The position numbers were made by a program, and so were the translations under genes. Under the pieces are notes generated by a model that did not search any database, was not told the origin of the DNA, and was given only the letters and a program-made list of their open reading frames with translations. Below are positions 55,779 to 64,000 of a stretch of 64,000 bases of DNA, one piece after another (position 1 is the first letter of the stretch; each line of letters starts with the position of its first letter). The DNA is from Adiantum capillus-veneris. Its lineage: Eukaryota > Streptophyta > Polypodiopsida > Polypodiales > Pteridaceae. The stretch lies in NCBI GenBank assembly GCA_014529385.2, contig CM043962.1, forward strand, positions 86,399,180 through 86,463,179. Reading direction: 5' to 3'.

Positions 55779-56843
55779 CTAATCTAAAGTAATCAACTTT
55801 GGCAATTCACAACGGAAATACCCATGCTTGGTGCTCATACTTCTATGTATTCTTTCTACAACTGTGTCGTGCCAAGGAAGAGACATGGACTGTGACTTCC
55901 TTGAATGCATACTTTTCAGCTTTTCATAAACAATCTGCATACATTCGTGCTCATTCATGAGTGAAACGTGCTCATAGTACAATACGTCATGCCTAGGAAA
56001 AGGGATCACATAAAGATGCTGACTAAAATATAGGAAACGATCACGAATGAAACACTCGAACAATACATGCGTACTAATCATGCGAACGCACAATACTTCT
56101 TGTGAGGGATCCTTGGACCGAGGCTCGAGAGCCAAGATCGGTTTTTCTTGAAGGGGTTCTTTGGATCTAGGCTCAAGAGCCAAGATCGGTTCTTCGTGAC
56201 TGATCGAATCTGCAACGAGGTTACCTTCGCTAGAAAAAGCATCTAGTAACACATCATCCTTGTGAACAATCACATCATCTTCATGCAACTGATCATGCTT
56301 GTGAGAAATCACATCGTGATCATGCAAATCATCATGCTTGTCATTGTCATCCAAATCATCATGCTCATCATTATCATTCAAATCATCATCATGCTTGTCA
56401 TCATGCAAATCATTATCATTCAAATCATCATGCTTCTCACAATCATGCAATTCCTGTGTGTCATGCTTTGGAGAAGAAGAGACTGAGAGAGTCTCCTTTT
56501 CCCGAATCTCTTGCATCGGTGCCTGCACTTGAGAAAAAAGTCGCAAGAACTCTTGCATGCGTCGCTCGCTCTGTTCTTGTCTTGCCTTTCTTTCTACTTC
56601 TCGTTCAGCATTGTCTTCTGCGTGTCTGCGTTTCATTTCTGCCATTCTTGCTGCATTTCTTGCTTCGCGTTGTAAATTCTGTTTCAGAAACATCAGCTCC
56701 AAATCCTCCATAGGAATTAGTGCAATCTTTGTCGTAGATGGGGAAGGGTCAGAAAAACCTCCTGGTGGGGAAAATTCTTCGTCGCCTCTCTCATGCTCAT
56801 CACCTCCAAGCGAAGCATCCATTCTGCTTCGAGTGATGACCAT
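55779..56843 (-). CDS. Element C ORF: gag-like start with His/Asp-rich repeats
   Basis: 354 codons from ATG to stop. It opens MVITRSRMDASLGG, similar to chromovirus gag starts. A long charged helix follows (about 55-115; QREARNAARMAEMKRRHAED). Then comes a low-complexity block of about 60 residues built of H-D-D-L, N-D-N-D, K-H-D-D units (about 130-195; DNA 56265-56455). Next a 21-residue duplication (ALEPRSKEP / ALEPRSKDP) and a less repetitive C-terminus ending FRCELPKLITLD. No capsid domain or zinc knuckle is present. The open frame despite repeats suggests a recent or maintained ORF. Function unknown; the His/Asp block could bind metal ions, which is inference only. Confidence 0.55.
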   Translation of the reverse strand: MVITRSRMDASLGGDEHERGDEEFSPPGGFSDPSPSTTKIALIPMEDLELMFLKQNLQREARNAARMAEMKRRHAEDNAEREVERKARQEQSERRMQEFLRLFSQVQAPMQEIREKETLSVSSSPKHDTQELHDCEKHDDLNDNDLHDDKHDDDLNDNDEHDDLDDNDKHDDLHDHDVISHKHDQLHEDDVIVHKDDVLLDAFSSEGNLVADSISHEEPILALEPRSKEPLQEKPILALEPRSKDPSQEVLCVRMISTHVLFECFIRDRFLYFSQHLYVIPFPRHDVLYYEHVSLMNEHECMQIVYEKLKSMHSRKSQSMSLPWHDTVVERIHRSMSTKHGYFRCELPKLITLD

Positions 56844-56865
56844 TCTCTATGATCTTTGGTTCTTA

Positions 56866-56975
56866 AGTTCACGAGGAACTTGGGTTCTTGAGGGTCTTGA
56901 GGTTCTTGAGTTCTTGAGTGTCTTGAGGTTCTTGAGGTGCTTGAGGGTCTTGAGATTCTTGAGGTTTTCTTTCGC
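56866..56975. repeat. Minisatellite of TTCTTGAGG-type units
   Basis: About ten imperfect units of 9-18 bp (GGTTCTTGA, GGGTCTTGA) just upstream of the element C ORF on its strand. Confidence 0.9.
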
Positions 56976-57053
56976 TTGCAAACCGTGTTAGAGAAGGATC
57001 TTCTCTTCACCCGAGTTCTACTCCTTTCTACAGGCGCACCCCTTGACAGCCTT

Positions 57054-57065
57054 GCGCTCACACCA
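57054..57065 (-). promoter_or_regulatory. Weak primer-site candidate of element C
   Basis: Minus strand TGGTGTGAGCGC matches the Met-type site TGGTATCAGAGC at 9 of 12 bases and lies about 210 bp before the ORF start, as expected. No LTR end next to it could be confirmed. Confidence 0.3.
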
Positions 57066-57329
57066 AGGTTGCTTTTTCCCCCCTCACGTCGATTGGCCGG
57101 CCGTTAAGTGCACGGTCCGCTCTCACTGAGTGACAAGAGACAAGGGGAGGCTGCACAAGCCCTTCTTTCTTGGGATTCCTGTCACTCTTCAAAAACACGA
57201 TTAGGAATCGACACGCCCAAGCGAACTTGGGTTCGTGCGATGAAACCGGCCCGTAGGGCGGTAGGCGTTGGCTTTCACCCGAAATTCTTTACTTTAAACA
57301 CACACACAGAGCACTTTGCAAAGGAGACC

Positions 57330-58687
57330 TGTAACGGGAATTAACACTTAATCACACACACGGCTCGGAAGCTAGAATGCTCCGAGCAGACGCCGACAAC
57401 CTGTAGGCCCCAAAATTGGCGTCCCTTTCGGTATTTCTTTATTCTTCAGGAGGGTAAATTACAAAGTAAGGTCCTCGGAATCCTTCACGTGTATCCACCT
57501 AGATACCATTTGATTTGGCCAAATTTCGGCAGCATAACAACCCCAAAACTTGCGCGAAATCAATTCCCCTGCTAGAACTCACTTGCACTGGCGTATACCC
57601 TCTGATTCCTGCCCAAAAACAGTAAATTCAGCACGCTGTATTTACTGGTTTTTGCCCTGTTTTCAGCCCCAAACAGTCCCCTTATTGTCCTCTGCCAGTG
57701 GGGCACGATTCCCAAGTGTCCTGGCGTCCGTATGGCTGAAAAACAATCATGCGTAGAAAAAGGTTATGACCCTCACCAATGCCTGCTTTGGAGTAGCAGC
57801 TAGCTACCCCTGTTCCTGCTCAAGGAGGCTCTTGCCTCAGCACGAAAGCATGAACCCACACAGCTGTACATCAGTCAAATGAGGAGCCCTCTTGTGGGGC
57901 ATCACATAACTGCACGTAGGGGAGAGAGAGAGCAGTGTGTAGTGTGCAGGGCATCACTCCTAGCACCACATTGTACATGAGAGGGAAAGGAAGCACTCCA
58001 TAGCTCTTAACCTCTGACACATTGCATAGAGAGGCCTTCCCAGCTTAAAAATTCAGCACCCATTTTTCTGGAAGAGGCAAGTGCATGAAAATGTGACACT
58101 TGGCGCATTTACAAGCATTTTCCCGTTTCGGGTTCGCCGCTTAAAAATATCCCAACCGACGCGTCAGTTGACTTCACGGCAGAGTTATAAAGTGTTCCCC
58201 TAGTCATACCGGAGGTAATGACGCGAACACATTTCACGGCCCAAAATAGCAGTTCCCTAAATTTTAGGAGATGCTTCCGTTGGGCTCCCACTGGTCTTCT
58301 GACCATCTATCCTCATTGGAACCGCATCCAAAAGTGCAATGTGGCCTAACTGTTGGATACTTTTTGTTGGTAGTCCCACCTTGACTTTACGCCTTAATTG
58401 AGTTCACTTCCTAGTATCCACCAACTTGCTAAGTGCGACGGGGGGACCTATATGATCTTGGTCTGAGCCTAGACATCCTCTTACCATACGAATTCCAGTG
58501 CCGACCACTTCCCATCTGCGGGTGAATCTACCGTTCACATTGGCCATACAATGTCCGACCGTTTGCTACTTCAAAAAGAGGGTCTCAAAACAAATAAAAT
58601 AAACCCCATTGGAAAGAAACCAACAACCAAGGTTAGCAATAGCCACATCCTTGTGACATGGTTAATAACTGCCACGTCCTCGTGACA
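57330..58687 (-). repeat. 3' LTR of chromovirus B
   Basis: Plus strand TGTAACGGG to CTCGTGACA, the latter abutting the polypurine tract. Shares end motifs and the CCCTTTCGGT block with the LTR of chromovirus A. The left limit is inferred from the shared TGTAAC start. Confidence 0.65.
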
Positions 58688-58704
58688 TACCCCCCTCTTG
58701 AAAT
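58688..58704 (-). promoter_or_regulatory. Polypurine tract of chromovirus B
   Basis: Minus strand TTTCAAGAGGGGGGTA directly before TGTCACGAGG. Confidence 0.82.
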
Positions 58705-58857
58705 CGCAAACGTCCTCGATTGCATACCATAAATACACGCCATTGATGATCTTGTGCTATCAACACTCTTTTATCATCGCATGTATCCGCAAGAAAGGTC
58801 GTAACATACATAGATACAAATGACTTAATGAGACCTTCATACTTTTGTCATTTCCAT

Positions 58858-60611
58858 CTATGGCACTGAATTCATATGTACATTTGATGTACTAGCTCTA
58901 TCATTACCCCTCCTTTGCACACGTTGGGTTGGGGCATAAGTAGGCTGTAACCCAAAGGCTTCAAGGTAAAGCTGCAATACATTTGGTGACTCTGACAGTT
59001 CATGCTCTTCCATCCACTTTGCATCCATAGGTGGATAGTTCTTGAACTTCACCAAATAGCGTCTTGCAACTTGTCCTTTAACTTTTCTGTCCTTATGTGC
59101 CAAAACTTGCTCAGGTACCAGGATCTCATCAAGTTCCTCAACTTCTGGCTGATCCTCAACTGACATATCTTCTGGCACATCACCCACGAAGGGTCTTAGA
59201 AGACTCACGTGAAATGCATTATGAATCTTCCATGCATCAGGCAATTTCAGCCTGTAAGCCACATCGCTAATCTTGTCAAGCACTTGAAAAGGCTCAGAGT
59301 AACGCATGCTGAGTTTAGGAAACAGTCGTTCCTTGCCCTTCATCTTCTTTAACCTTGCCTTTTCGAACCTTAACAGAACCCAATCACCAGGTGATAACAG
59401 CAATTCACGACGGTGACGATCAGTAGCCTTTTTCTACTTTGCCCGAGTCTTCTCCAAGGCAACTTTAATTTTCTTATACATCTCATCCATGTTCTCAACA
59501 TATCGATCTGCCTCAAAGATCTTGTCCTTTGTATGCAAAATGGGAGGAGCCTTTTTGCCGCCTTCAACAATCTCAAAAGGTGCCTTGCCAGTAGACGAAT
59601 GCACCGTATTATTGTACGCATACTCAAGCGTAGGCAAATACTGTTCCCACTTACCCTTGTTATCTGACACATAGCATTTCAGCAGATCTAAGACAGTAGA
59701 ATTAGCCTCTTCTGACTGTCCATCAGTTTGTGGATGAAACGAAGACGAAAACTTGAGCGTAGTGCCCATGTTCTCAAACAATCCTCTCCAGAACAAATTG
59801 GTCATGCGAGGATCACGATCACTGATAATCGATTGTGGCATACCATGGTACTTAAACACATTGTACATGAACAAGCGTGCCATCTGATCAGATTTTATCT
59901 TCTTCCTGACAGGGATAAAATGGGCCTGCTTGCTGAACCTGCAGATAATGGTCCATATACCATCATTCCCTGTTGGCGTCCTTGGAAGATCAAAGATAAA
60001 GTCCATAGCAATGCTTTCCCATGGCTTATCCGGAATCAGCAGTGGTTGTAACAACCCTGGTGCCTTTTGCATATCAAACTTGACCTTTTGGCAAACTATG
60101 CATGCTCGCACAAAGGCATCCACATCTCTGCTCAAGGTAGGCCAATAGAAGAATGTCTCTACCGCTTTAACTGTCGCATCAATGCCACGATGCCCTGCAT
60201 ACGGTGGGACATGACTCTCTTCCATGACCTTATGTCAAAGTGGCCTAGTGACACAAAGTCTGCCATGCATCATCATAACACCATCTCTGAGGAGATAGTG
60301 CTCATGATGTTGCCCCTCTTGTAACTGTTCAAAGATCCTTGCAAAATCTTCATCTGCAGTATACTGTTCCTTCATGTCATCTAACTCGTGATGATAAGGA
60401 ATTGACACAGCTGAAATTTGTGGCTTTCTTGATAACGCATCAGCCACAACAATCTTCTTGCCTTCCACATGCATAATCTGGAAGTGGAACATGGAAAGAA
60501 TGTTTGCCCATCGCATATGCTTTTCGGATAACTTTGACTGTGTAAAGAAGTATCGCAAGGTCTGATGATCTGTTTGGGCAACAAAATCAGCACCTAAGAG
60601 GTAGTGCTTCC
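58858..60611 (-). pseudogene. Chromovirus B pol: RNase H end, integrase, chromodomain
   Basis: One continuous minus-strand frame with just two stops (TGA at 60235-60237, TAG at 59434-59436). From 60611 down: RNase H end (HYLLGADFVAQTDHQTLRYF, VVADALSRKP); integrase finger (HRGIDA...C-x-x-C in CIVCQK); core with AMDFIFDLP, IISDRDPRM and HPQTDGQSEEANST, so the D-D-E set is intact; YAYNNTVHSSTGKAPFE; post-core (GDWVLLRFEKARLKK); and a chromodomain (EILVPEQVLAHKDRK, RRYLVKFKNYPPMDAKWMEEHEL). The chromodomain normally guides integration to heterochromatin. The upstream half (gag, protease, RT) is cut off at 60612 by the hAT element and should resume beyond the window. Confidence 0.9.
60604..60611. 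repeat. Candidate 8-bp target duplication of the hAT element, left copy
   Basis: GTGCTTCC directly before CAGGGTTGTCC. hAT elements duplicate 8 bp; the right copy would lie outside the window. Confidence 0.45.
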
Positions 60612-60614
60612 CAG

Positions 60615-60690
60615 GGTTGTCCACGTCCGTCGTCCGTAACGTCCCGTCCGTTCCATCCCGTCCCGTCTGTTTCGTACAGGATCCGTCCGA
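60615..60690. promoter_or_regulatory. Subterminal GTCCGT/GTCCCG repeats
   Basis: At least six copies of a CGTCC/TCCGTCC core in 76 bp just inside the terminus. By analogy with other hAT elements these are likely transposase binding sites. Confidence 0.6.
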
Positions 60691-60960
60691 TCAAAAAAAA
60701 AGTGACCTTTGGCGGACTTTTTTGACTGTTTTTACAGCCGTTTTGTAGCGCCACGTGCTGGCAGTTTTTGAACGTTAAAAATTGAACGTTGGGGGCCTTG
60801 GAGCCTTGGCCCTTGGGGCATCATAAGCCAATGTGCCATCCCACCCCCCCCCCCCAACATCCACACACACAAAGCCACATGGGCTATGGCCATGGCACAT
60901 GGAATTTGAATTTTGAAGCATGCTCTCTCTTTAACCCTCTTCTCCCTCTCTCGTCAAAAC

Positions 60961-60970
60961 CTATATAAGG
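60961..60970 (+). promoter_or_regulatory. TATA box of the hAT transposase gene
   Basis: CCTATATAAGG, 336 bp before the ATG at 61297, followed by a CT-rich leader in plant style. Confidence 0.6.
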
Positions 60971-61009
60971 TTGCCCACCCTCTCTTCTTCTCCATATATC
61001 CCTCAAGCT

Positions 61010-61290
61010 CTCTCATTCATCTCCTTCCCTACTCAAGCTCCCTCAAGCTCTCTCCATTCATCAAGGGCCAAGGCTTCAAGCTTTGGCACTCCATAAAGTC
61101 TTCAAGCTCTCCATTACTCCTTCAAGCTCCCTTCATCTCCTTCAAGCTCTCCATTGTTCCTTCAAGGCTCAAGCTTTCTTCATCTCCTTCAAGCTCTCCA
61201 TTATTCCTTAAGCTCCCTTCATCTCCATCCATCTCCTTCAAGCTCTCCATTACTCTAAAGTTCTCTCATCACTCCCCATCCCTCAAGCTC
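61010..61290. repeat. CT-rich leader minisatellite (TCAAGCTCTCCAT units)
   Basis: About fifteen imperfect copies of CTTCAAGCTCTCCATTAC/CTCCCTTCATCTC-like units between TATA and ATG. The upstream in-frame Ser/Leu-rich translation from 60913 is a by-product of this repeat. Confidence 0.85.
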
Positions 61291-61296
61291 TCCATA

Positions 61297-64000
61297 ATGC
61301 CGCCCGCTCTTCATGAAGCCTTCAACAAGCATTGCCGCTACTTTGAAAGGGTGAAGAACAAGCAAAATGTTTGCAAATGGTATTGCAAATATTACCCGAA
61401 GACCATGACCTCAAGCTCCACCCGCCTTATCATCCACTTGACCAAGGTGGGAGGGGAAGCGGGTCCTTGTCCGAATATCCCCGACGACATTCTCCAAGAG
61501 TGCAAAGCAAAGTATCTCCCCTTGAAGACGCGCAAGGCGGTTGCAAAGGCATCGGAGGAGGTGGTTCCGCCCGACCATGATCTCTCCGATTCGGGAGAGG
61601 ATGCTTCTCCATCAATGTCCGTTGCATCCGGCGGCGCTACCATGGCCTCCACCGAGGGTGGTAGCGTCTCAAAGAAGAGCAAAAGAAGTCATGGTGGGCG
61701 GCCTCCAAAGCAAGCTACTCTTGCACAAACGGTGGGTGGAACTTCCGGTCCATTGTCTTTCCTCAAAGAGAGGCAACGACAAGCGGAGATAGAGATTGCA
61801 CACACCATCATTGAGTGCAATCTCTCTTTTCATATTCTTCGCACGGATCGTTGGGAACGCATGGTGAAGGCTATTGCTGCGGTTGGTCCATGTGAAGGGT
61901 GGACGGGAGTGTCATACCATGACATGCGCACCAAAAAGCTTGATGAAGAGAGGGCACGAATCGACAAGTCTCTTGACCCCGTGCGTGCCGGATGGGTAAA
62001 CTATGGTTGCTCTATTCTCACCGATGGATGGAGTGACCGCAAGAAGAGGGGAATCATTAATATCCTTGTCTCATGCCCTCTTGGCACCTACTTCTTGCGA
62101 GCGGTTGATGCGGGAGCAAGGGGGAAAAAGGTCACGGGTGCCTTCATTTACCGCCACATTCGTCAAGCCATAAAAGAGGTAAAATTTTTTATTCCACTCT
62201 CAAGTATCTACTATTTTCAATTTTGTCTTTTGCCTTGGCTCTTCTCACTTTCCCTTCTTTCTCCATATGTAGATCGGTCCAAGCAACGTCATTCAAGTAA
62301 TCACTGACAATGCCTCCAATTGTGCTTCCATGGCCAAAAAGCTAGAGGCGGAGTATCCACACATAGTATGGACTCCATGTGCATCACATTGCATTGACCT
62401 CCTCTTGGAGGACATTGGCGACCTACCTTGGGTAAAGGACATTCTATCCCAAGCCCTCTCCATCGTCAACTTCATCAACAAAAAGGTGAGAGTACTTGCG
62501 ATATATCGCACTTACTCCGGCTTGGAGTTGAAGAAGCCTTCCGCAACACGCTTTGCCGCTATGTGGCTCCTCCTTGAGCGCCTCTATGATGTGCAAACCA
62601 ACTTGCAAAAGACAATGGTCTCGGATGAGTTCAAAGCATGGATTGAAGAAGAGACCCAATCATCCCAACAAGATGCAAAGGCCATCCAACGGGTTTGCTT
62701 GAAGGAGGAGTTTTGGCAAGAGGTCAAGGGTCTTGTCATGGTGGTATTGCCATTGTATAAGGTGCTTCGGATGACCGACATGGAAGGGTCTACCATAGGT
62801 CTCCTTTACCACTTCATGGAGGAGGCTTACAAGGAGATTGAGAGATCCACCATTCTTGATGGAGCACCCGATGGTTCACAGTAAACATATCACCTTATGA
62901 TTTATGTACATTGTAAGTTGTCTTTTTCTATCTACGGTTCTACCCTTCCATGCTTGACTATCTTTCTCTCTCTCTTTGTAGTGATGTGTTGGAGGACTCT
63001 CCAAAGAGAGATGACATTCTCTTCCTTGTTAAAAAGCGGTGGGATTGGATGAGGCGACCAATCCATGGCTTTGCCGCCCTCTTGCATCCGGCTTTCAAAA
63101 AGCCATCAATCTTTGCGGATCAAGCACTTCAAGAGGAGCGCGACAAGTACCTTCCAAAGATACTCAATGAAGAACACCATGGAGAGTTTCTCCAAGAGCT
63201 CATCAACTATGGAGACCAAAGAGGCACGGCATTCGCTTCCTCGGTGTGTTGGAAGAGGGATTCGTTAGTGAAGCCTCTTTTTTGGTGGGAATGTTTTGGC
63301 TATCAATTGCCTCACCTTCAAAGGGTGGCATTGAGGGTTCTTGGACAGGTATATCATATATATTAATAATTATACATAATACCATACCATAAATTATAAA
63401 TTTATAATCTCAATCATGTCATCATTTGACATTCATCATTCATGTGACATGTCACATAAGTCACCTCTCAATTGAAAATTCCCACAATTCAAATCTCATG
63501 CCTCTCTTCTATCATCTATGTGCTCTAGGATTGCTCATCGGGTGCATGTGAGCGGAATTGGTCGGCGTATTCTCTTATACACACCAAGATCCGCAACAAG
63601 CTTTCTACGAAGCAATTGGAGCGGCTTATCTATTGTCGCTCCAATTTACGCATGTTGAGGTCCATGCACGAGATGCCAATGGCTAGGCAGGTAATTGAGT
63701 TGGCTACATCATACTCTTTATTTATGCTTTCACATGTATGATGTATCATGTGCTCATATTTTTGGCATACCAAATTGCTAACTCCATTAATCTTCTTGCA
63801 TGTTGTAAATGACAAATAGGTGAATGTAGATGAATGCAAGCTCTCCATTGAGACTCTTAAGAGTCTCAACAAAGATCGCGATCCAGAGGAGGAGCAAATA
63901 TTTCGAGACCTCTACTTGGAGTTGGAGGAGATTGATCGCCGTGTCTCTCGCACACGGTCCTGCAAGAAGGTGGTTGTGCGAGCTTTGGCAACTACAGGTA
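61297..64000 (+). CDS. hAT transposase, five exons seen, partial at 3' end
   Basis: Exons by GT-AG borders and reading phase: 61297-62178, 62273-62880, 62982-63348, 63529-63690, 63820-beyond 64000. All four joins keep the frame. Exon 1 has a BED-like zinc finger (VCKWYC...H, residues about 27-50), a basic KKSKRSHGGRPPK and the first catalytic-region motif SILTDGWSDRKKR. Exon 2 has QVITDNASNC (second Asp) and PCASHCIDLLLEDIG, both classic hAT motifs, followed by the helical insertion region. Exon 4 carries SSGACERNWSAYSLIHTKIRNKL, the C-terminal motif with the third catalytic Glu and dimerisation region. Exon 5 is acidic. No stop interrupts the joined exons in the window, so the gene may be intact. 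Confidence 0.85.
62179..62272 (+). other. Intron 1 of the hAT transposase gene
   Basis: GTAAAATTT to CCATATGTAG, 94 bp, T-rich near the 3' end. Confidence 0.8.
62881..62981 (+). other. Intron 2 of the hAT transposase gene
   Basis: GTAAACATA to CTCTTTGTAG, 101 bp. It splits a codon after its second base, giving His. Confidence 0.8.
63349..63528 (+). other. Intron 3 of the hAT transposase gene
   Basis: GTATATCAT to GTGCTCTAG, 180 bp, AT-rich. Confidence 0.8.
63691..63819 (+). other. Intron 4 of the hAT transposase gene
   Basis: GTAATTGAG to GACAAATAG, 129 bp. Confidence 0.8.

Larger units (their letters stand above)
53798..57329 (-). mobile_element. Element C: non-autonomous chromovirus derivative
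   Basis: Minus strand. LTR at 53798-55219, polypurine tract, a tandemly duplicated chromodomain-like tail, a large ORF with a gag-like start and His/Asp repeats, and a weak Met-type primer site near 57054-57065. It has no capsid, protease, reverse transcriptase, RNase H or integrase. It appears to be a large internal-deletion derivative joining gag N-terminus to the pol C-terminus. The 5' LTR is not recognised; the region up to 57329 may hold its remains. Confidence 0.65.
60612..64000 (+). mobile_element. hAT transposon inserted in chromovirus B (right end outside window)
   Basis: The left terminus CAGGGTTGTCCACG is a typical hAT end (CAGGG). The next 80 bp have repeated CGTCC/GTCCCGTCC motifs, as in hAT subterminal transposase-binding regions. 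It interrupts the chromovirus RNase H codons. It contains a promoter-like TATA, a CT-rich leader and a transposase gene with at least five exons. Confidence 0.8.

Noticed and set aside
55779-56843. Host gene encoding an acidic His-rich protein
   Set aside because: Its position between a purine tract/LTR and a primer-site candidate, and its gag-like start, indicate a retroelement ORF.
60913-61296. Extending the hAT transposase start upstream to 60913
   Set aside because: The extra 128 codons are Ser/Leu-rich translation of the CT-rich leader minisatellite. The ATG at 61297 lies just before the BED region and after a TATA and leader of normal length.

Overview
This window reads as nuclear DNA of a land plant with a large, repeat-rich genome, most likely a seed plant and perhaps a gymnosperm. 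The basis is spliced genes with GT-AG introns, a plant SUD1/Doa10-type ubiquitin-ligase exon, a nuclear-type tRNA-Ala, plant LTR-retrotransposon primer sites (initiator-Met and Asp tRNA types), fragments of mitochondrial rDNA, and many long GA/CA microsatellites. The species cannot be fixed from the sequence. Nothing bacterial or phage-like was seen. Nearly all recognisable coding sequence belongs to transposable elements.

Layout. 1-5.9 kb: AT-rich sequence with a CA microsatellite and no recognisable gene. 5.9-7.8 kb: a complete small non-autonomous Copia-type element on the minus strand (LTRs, primer site, polypurine tract, gag stub, 5-bp target duplication). 7.9-9.7 kb: tandem duplications and a gag-like remnant. 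11.5-11.8 kb: two long GA arrays. 12.4-14.2 kb: decayed minus-strand Gypsy pol. 16.1-23.8 kb: two Copia elements, the second inserted into the integrase of the first, flanked by a diverged repeat pair. 25.4-26 kb: a Helitron/PIF1-type helicase remnant. 29.2-32.2 kb: broken, rearranged mitochondrial-type DNA (two SSU rRNA pieces and a tRNA-fMet-like piece) with a Copia LTR/leader copy between them. 32.7-33.3 kb: the 3' end of another Copia copy.

33.4 to about 45.2 kb holds a very large Gypsy element with an Asp-tRNA primer site. Its gag is broken and carries four zinc knuckles. Its pol frame is uninterrupted for about 1,700 codons and contains reverse transcriptase, RNase H, integrase and, unusually, a second retropepsin-like domain with an intact DTG after the integrase. 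An extra small ORF lies downstream with its own TATA-like sequence. This is the most interesting object in the window.

45.7-47.4 kb: a possible MITE, a 165-bp tandem duplication and a tRNA-Ala(CGC). 49.4-50.1 kb: the last exon of a SUD1-like gene (minus strand), the only host protein-coding exon recognised. Everything to its right, at least 13.9 kb, may be one intron packed with elements: a chromovirus fragment (A), a hAT 5' fragment, a chromovirus-derived non-autonomous element (C), and a second chromovirus (B) interrupted by a multi-exon hAT transposase gene that runs off the right edge. Most elements are dead or defective. The pol of the large Gypsy, the hAT gene at 60.6-64 kb and the SUD1 exon have the best-preserved coding sequence.
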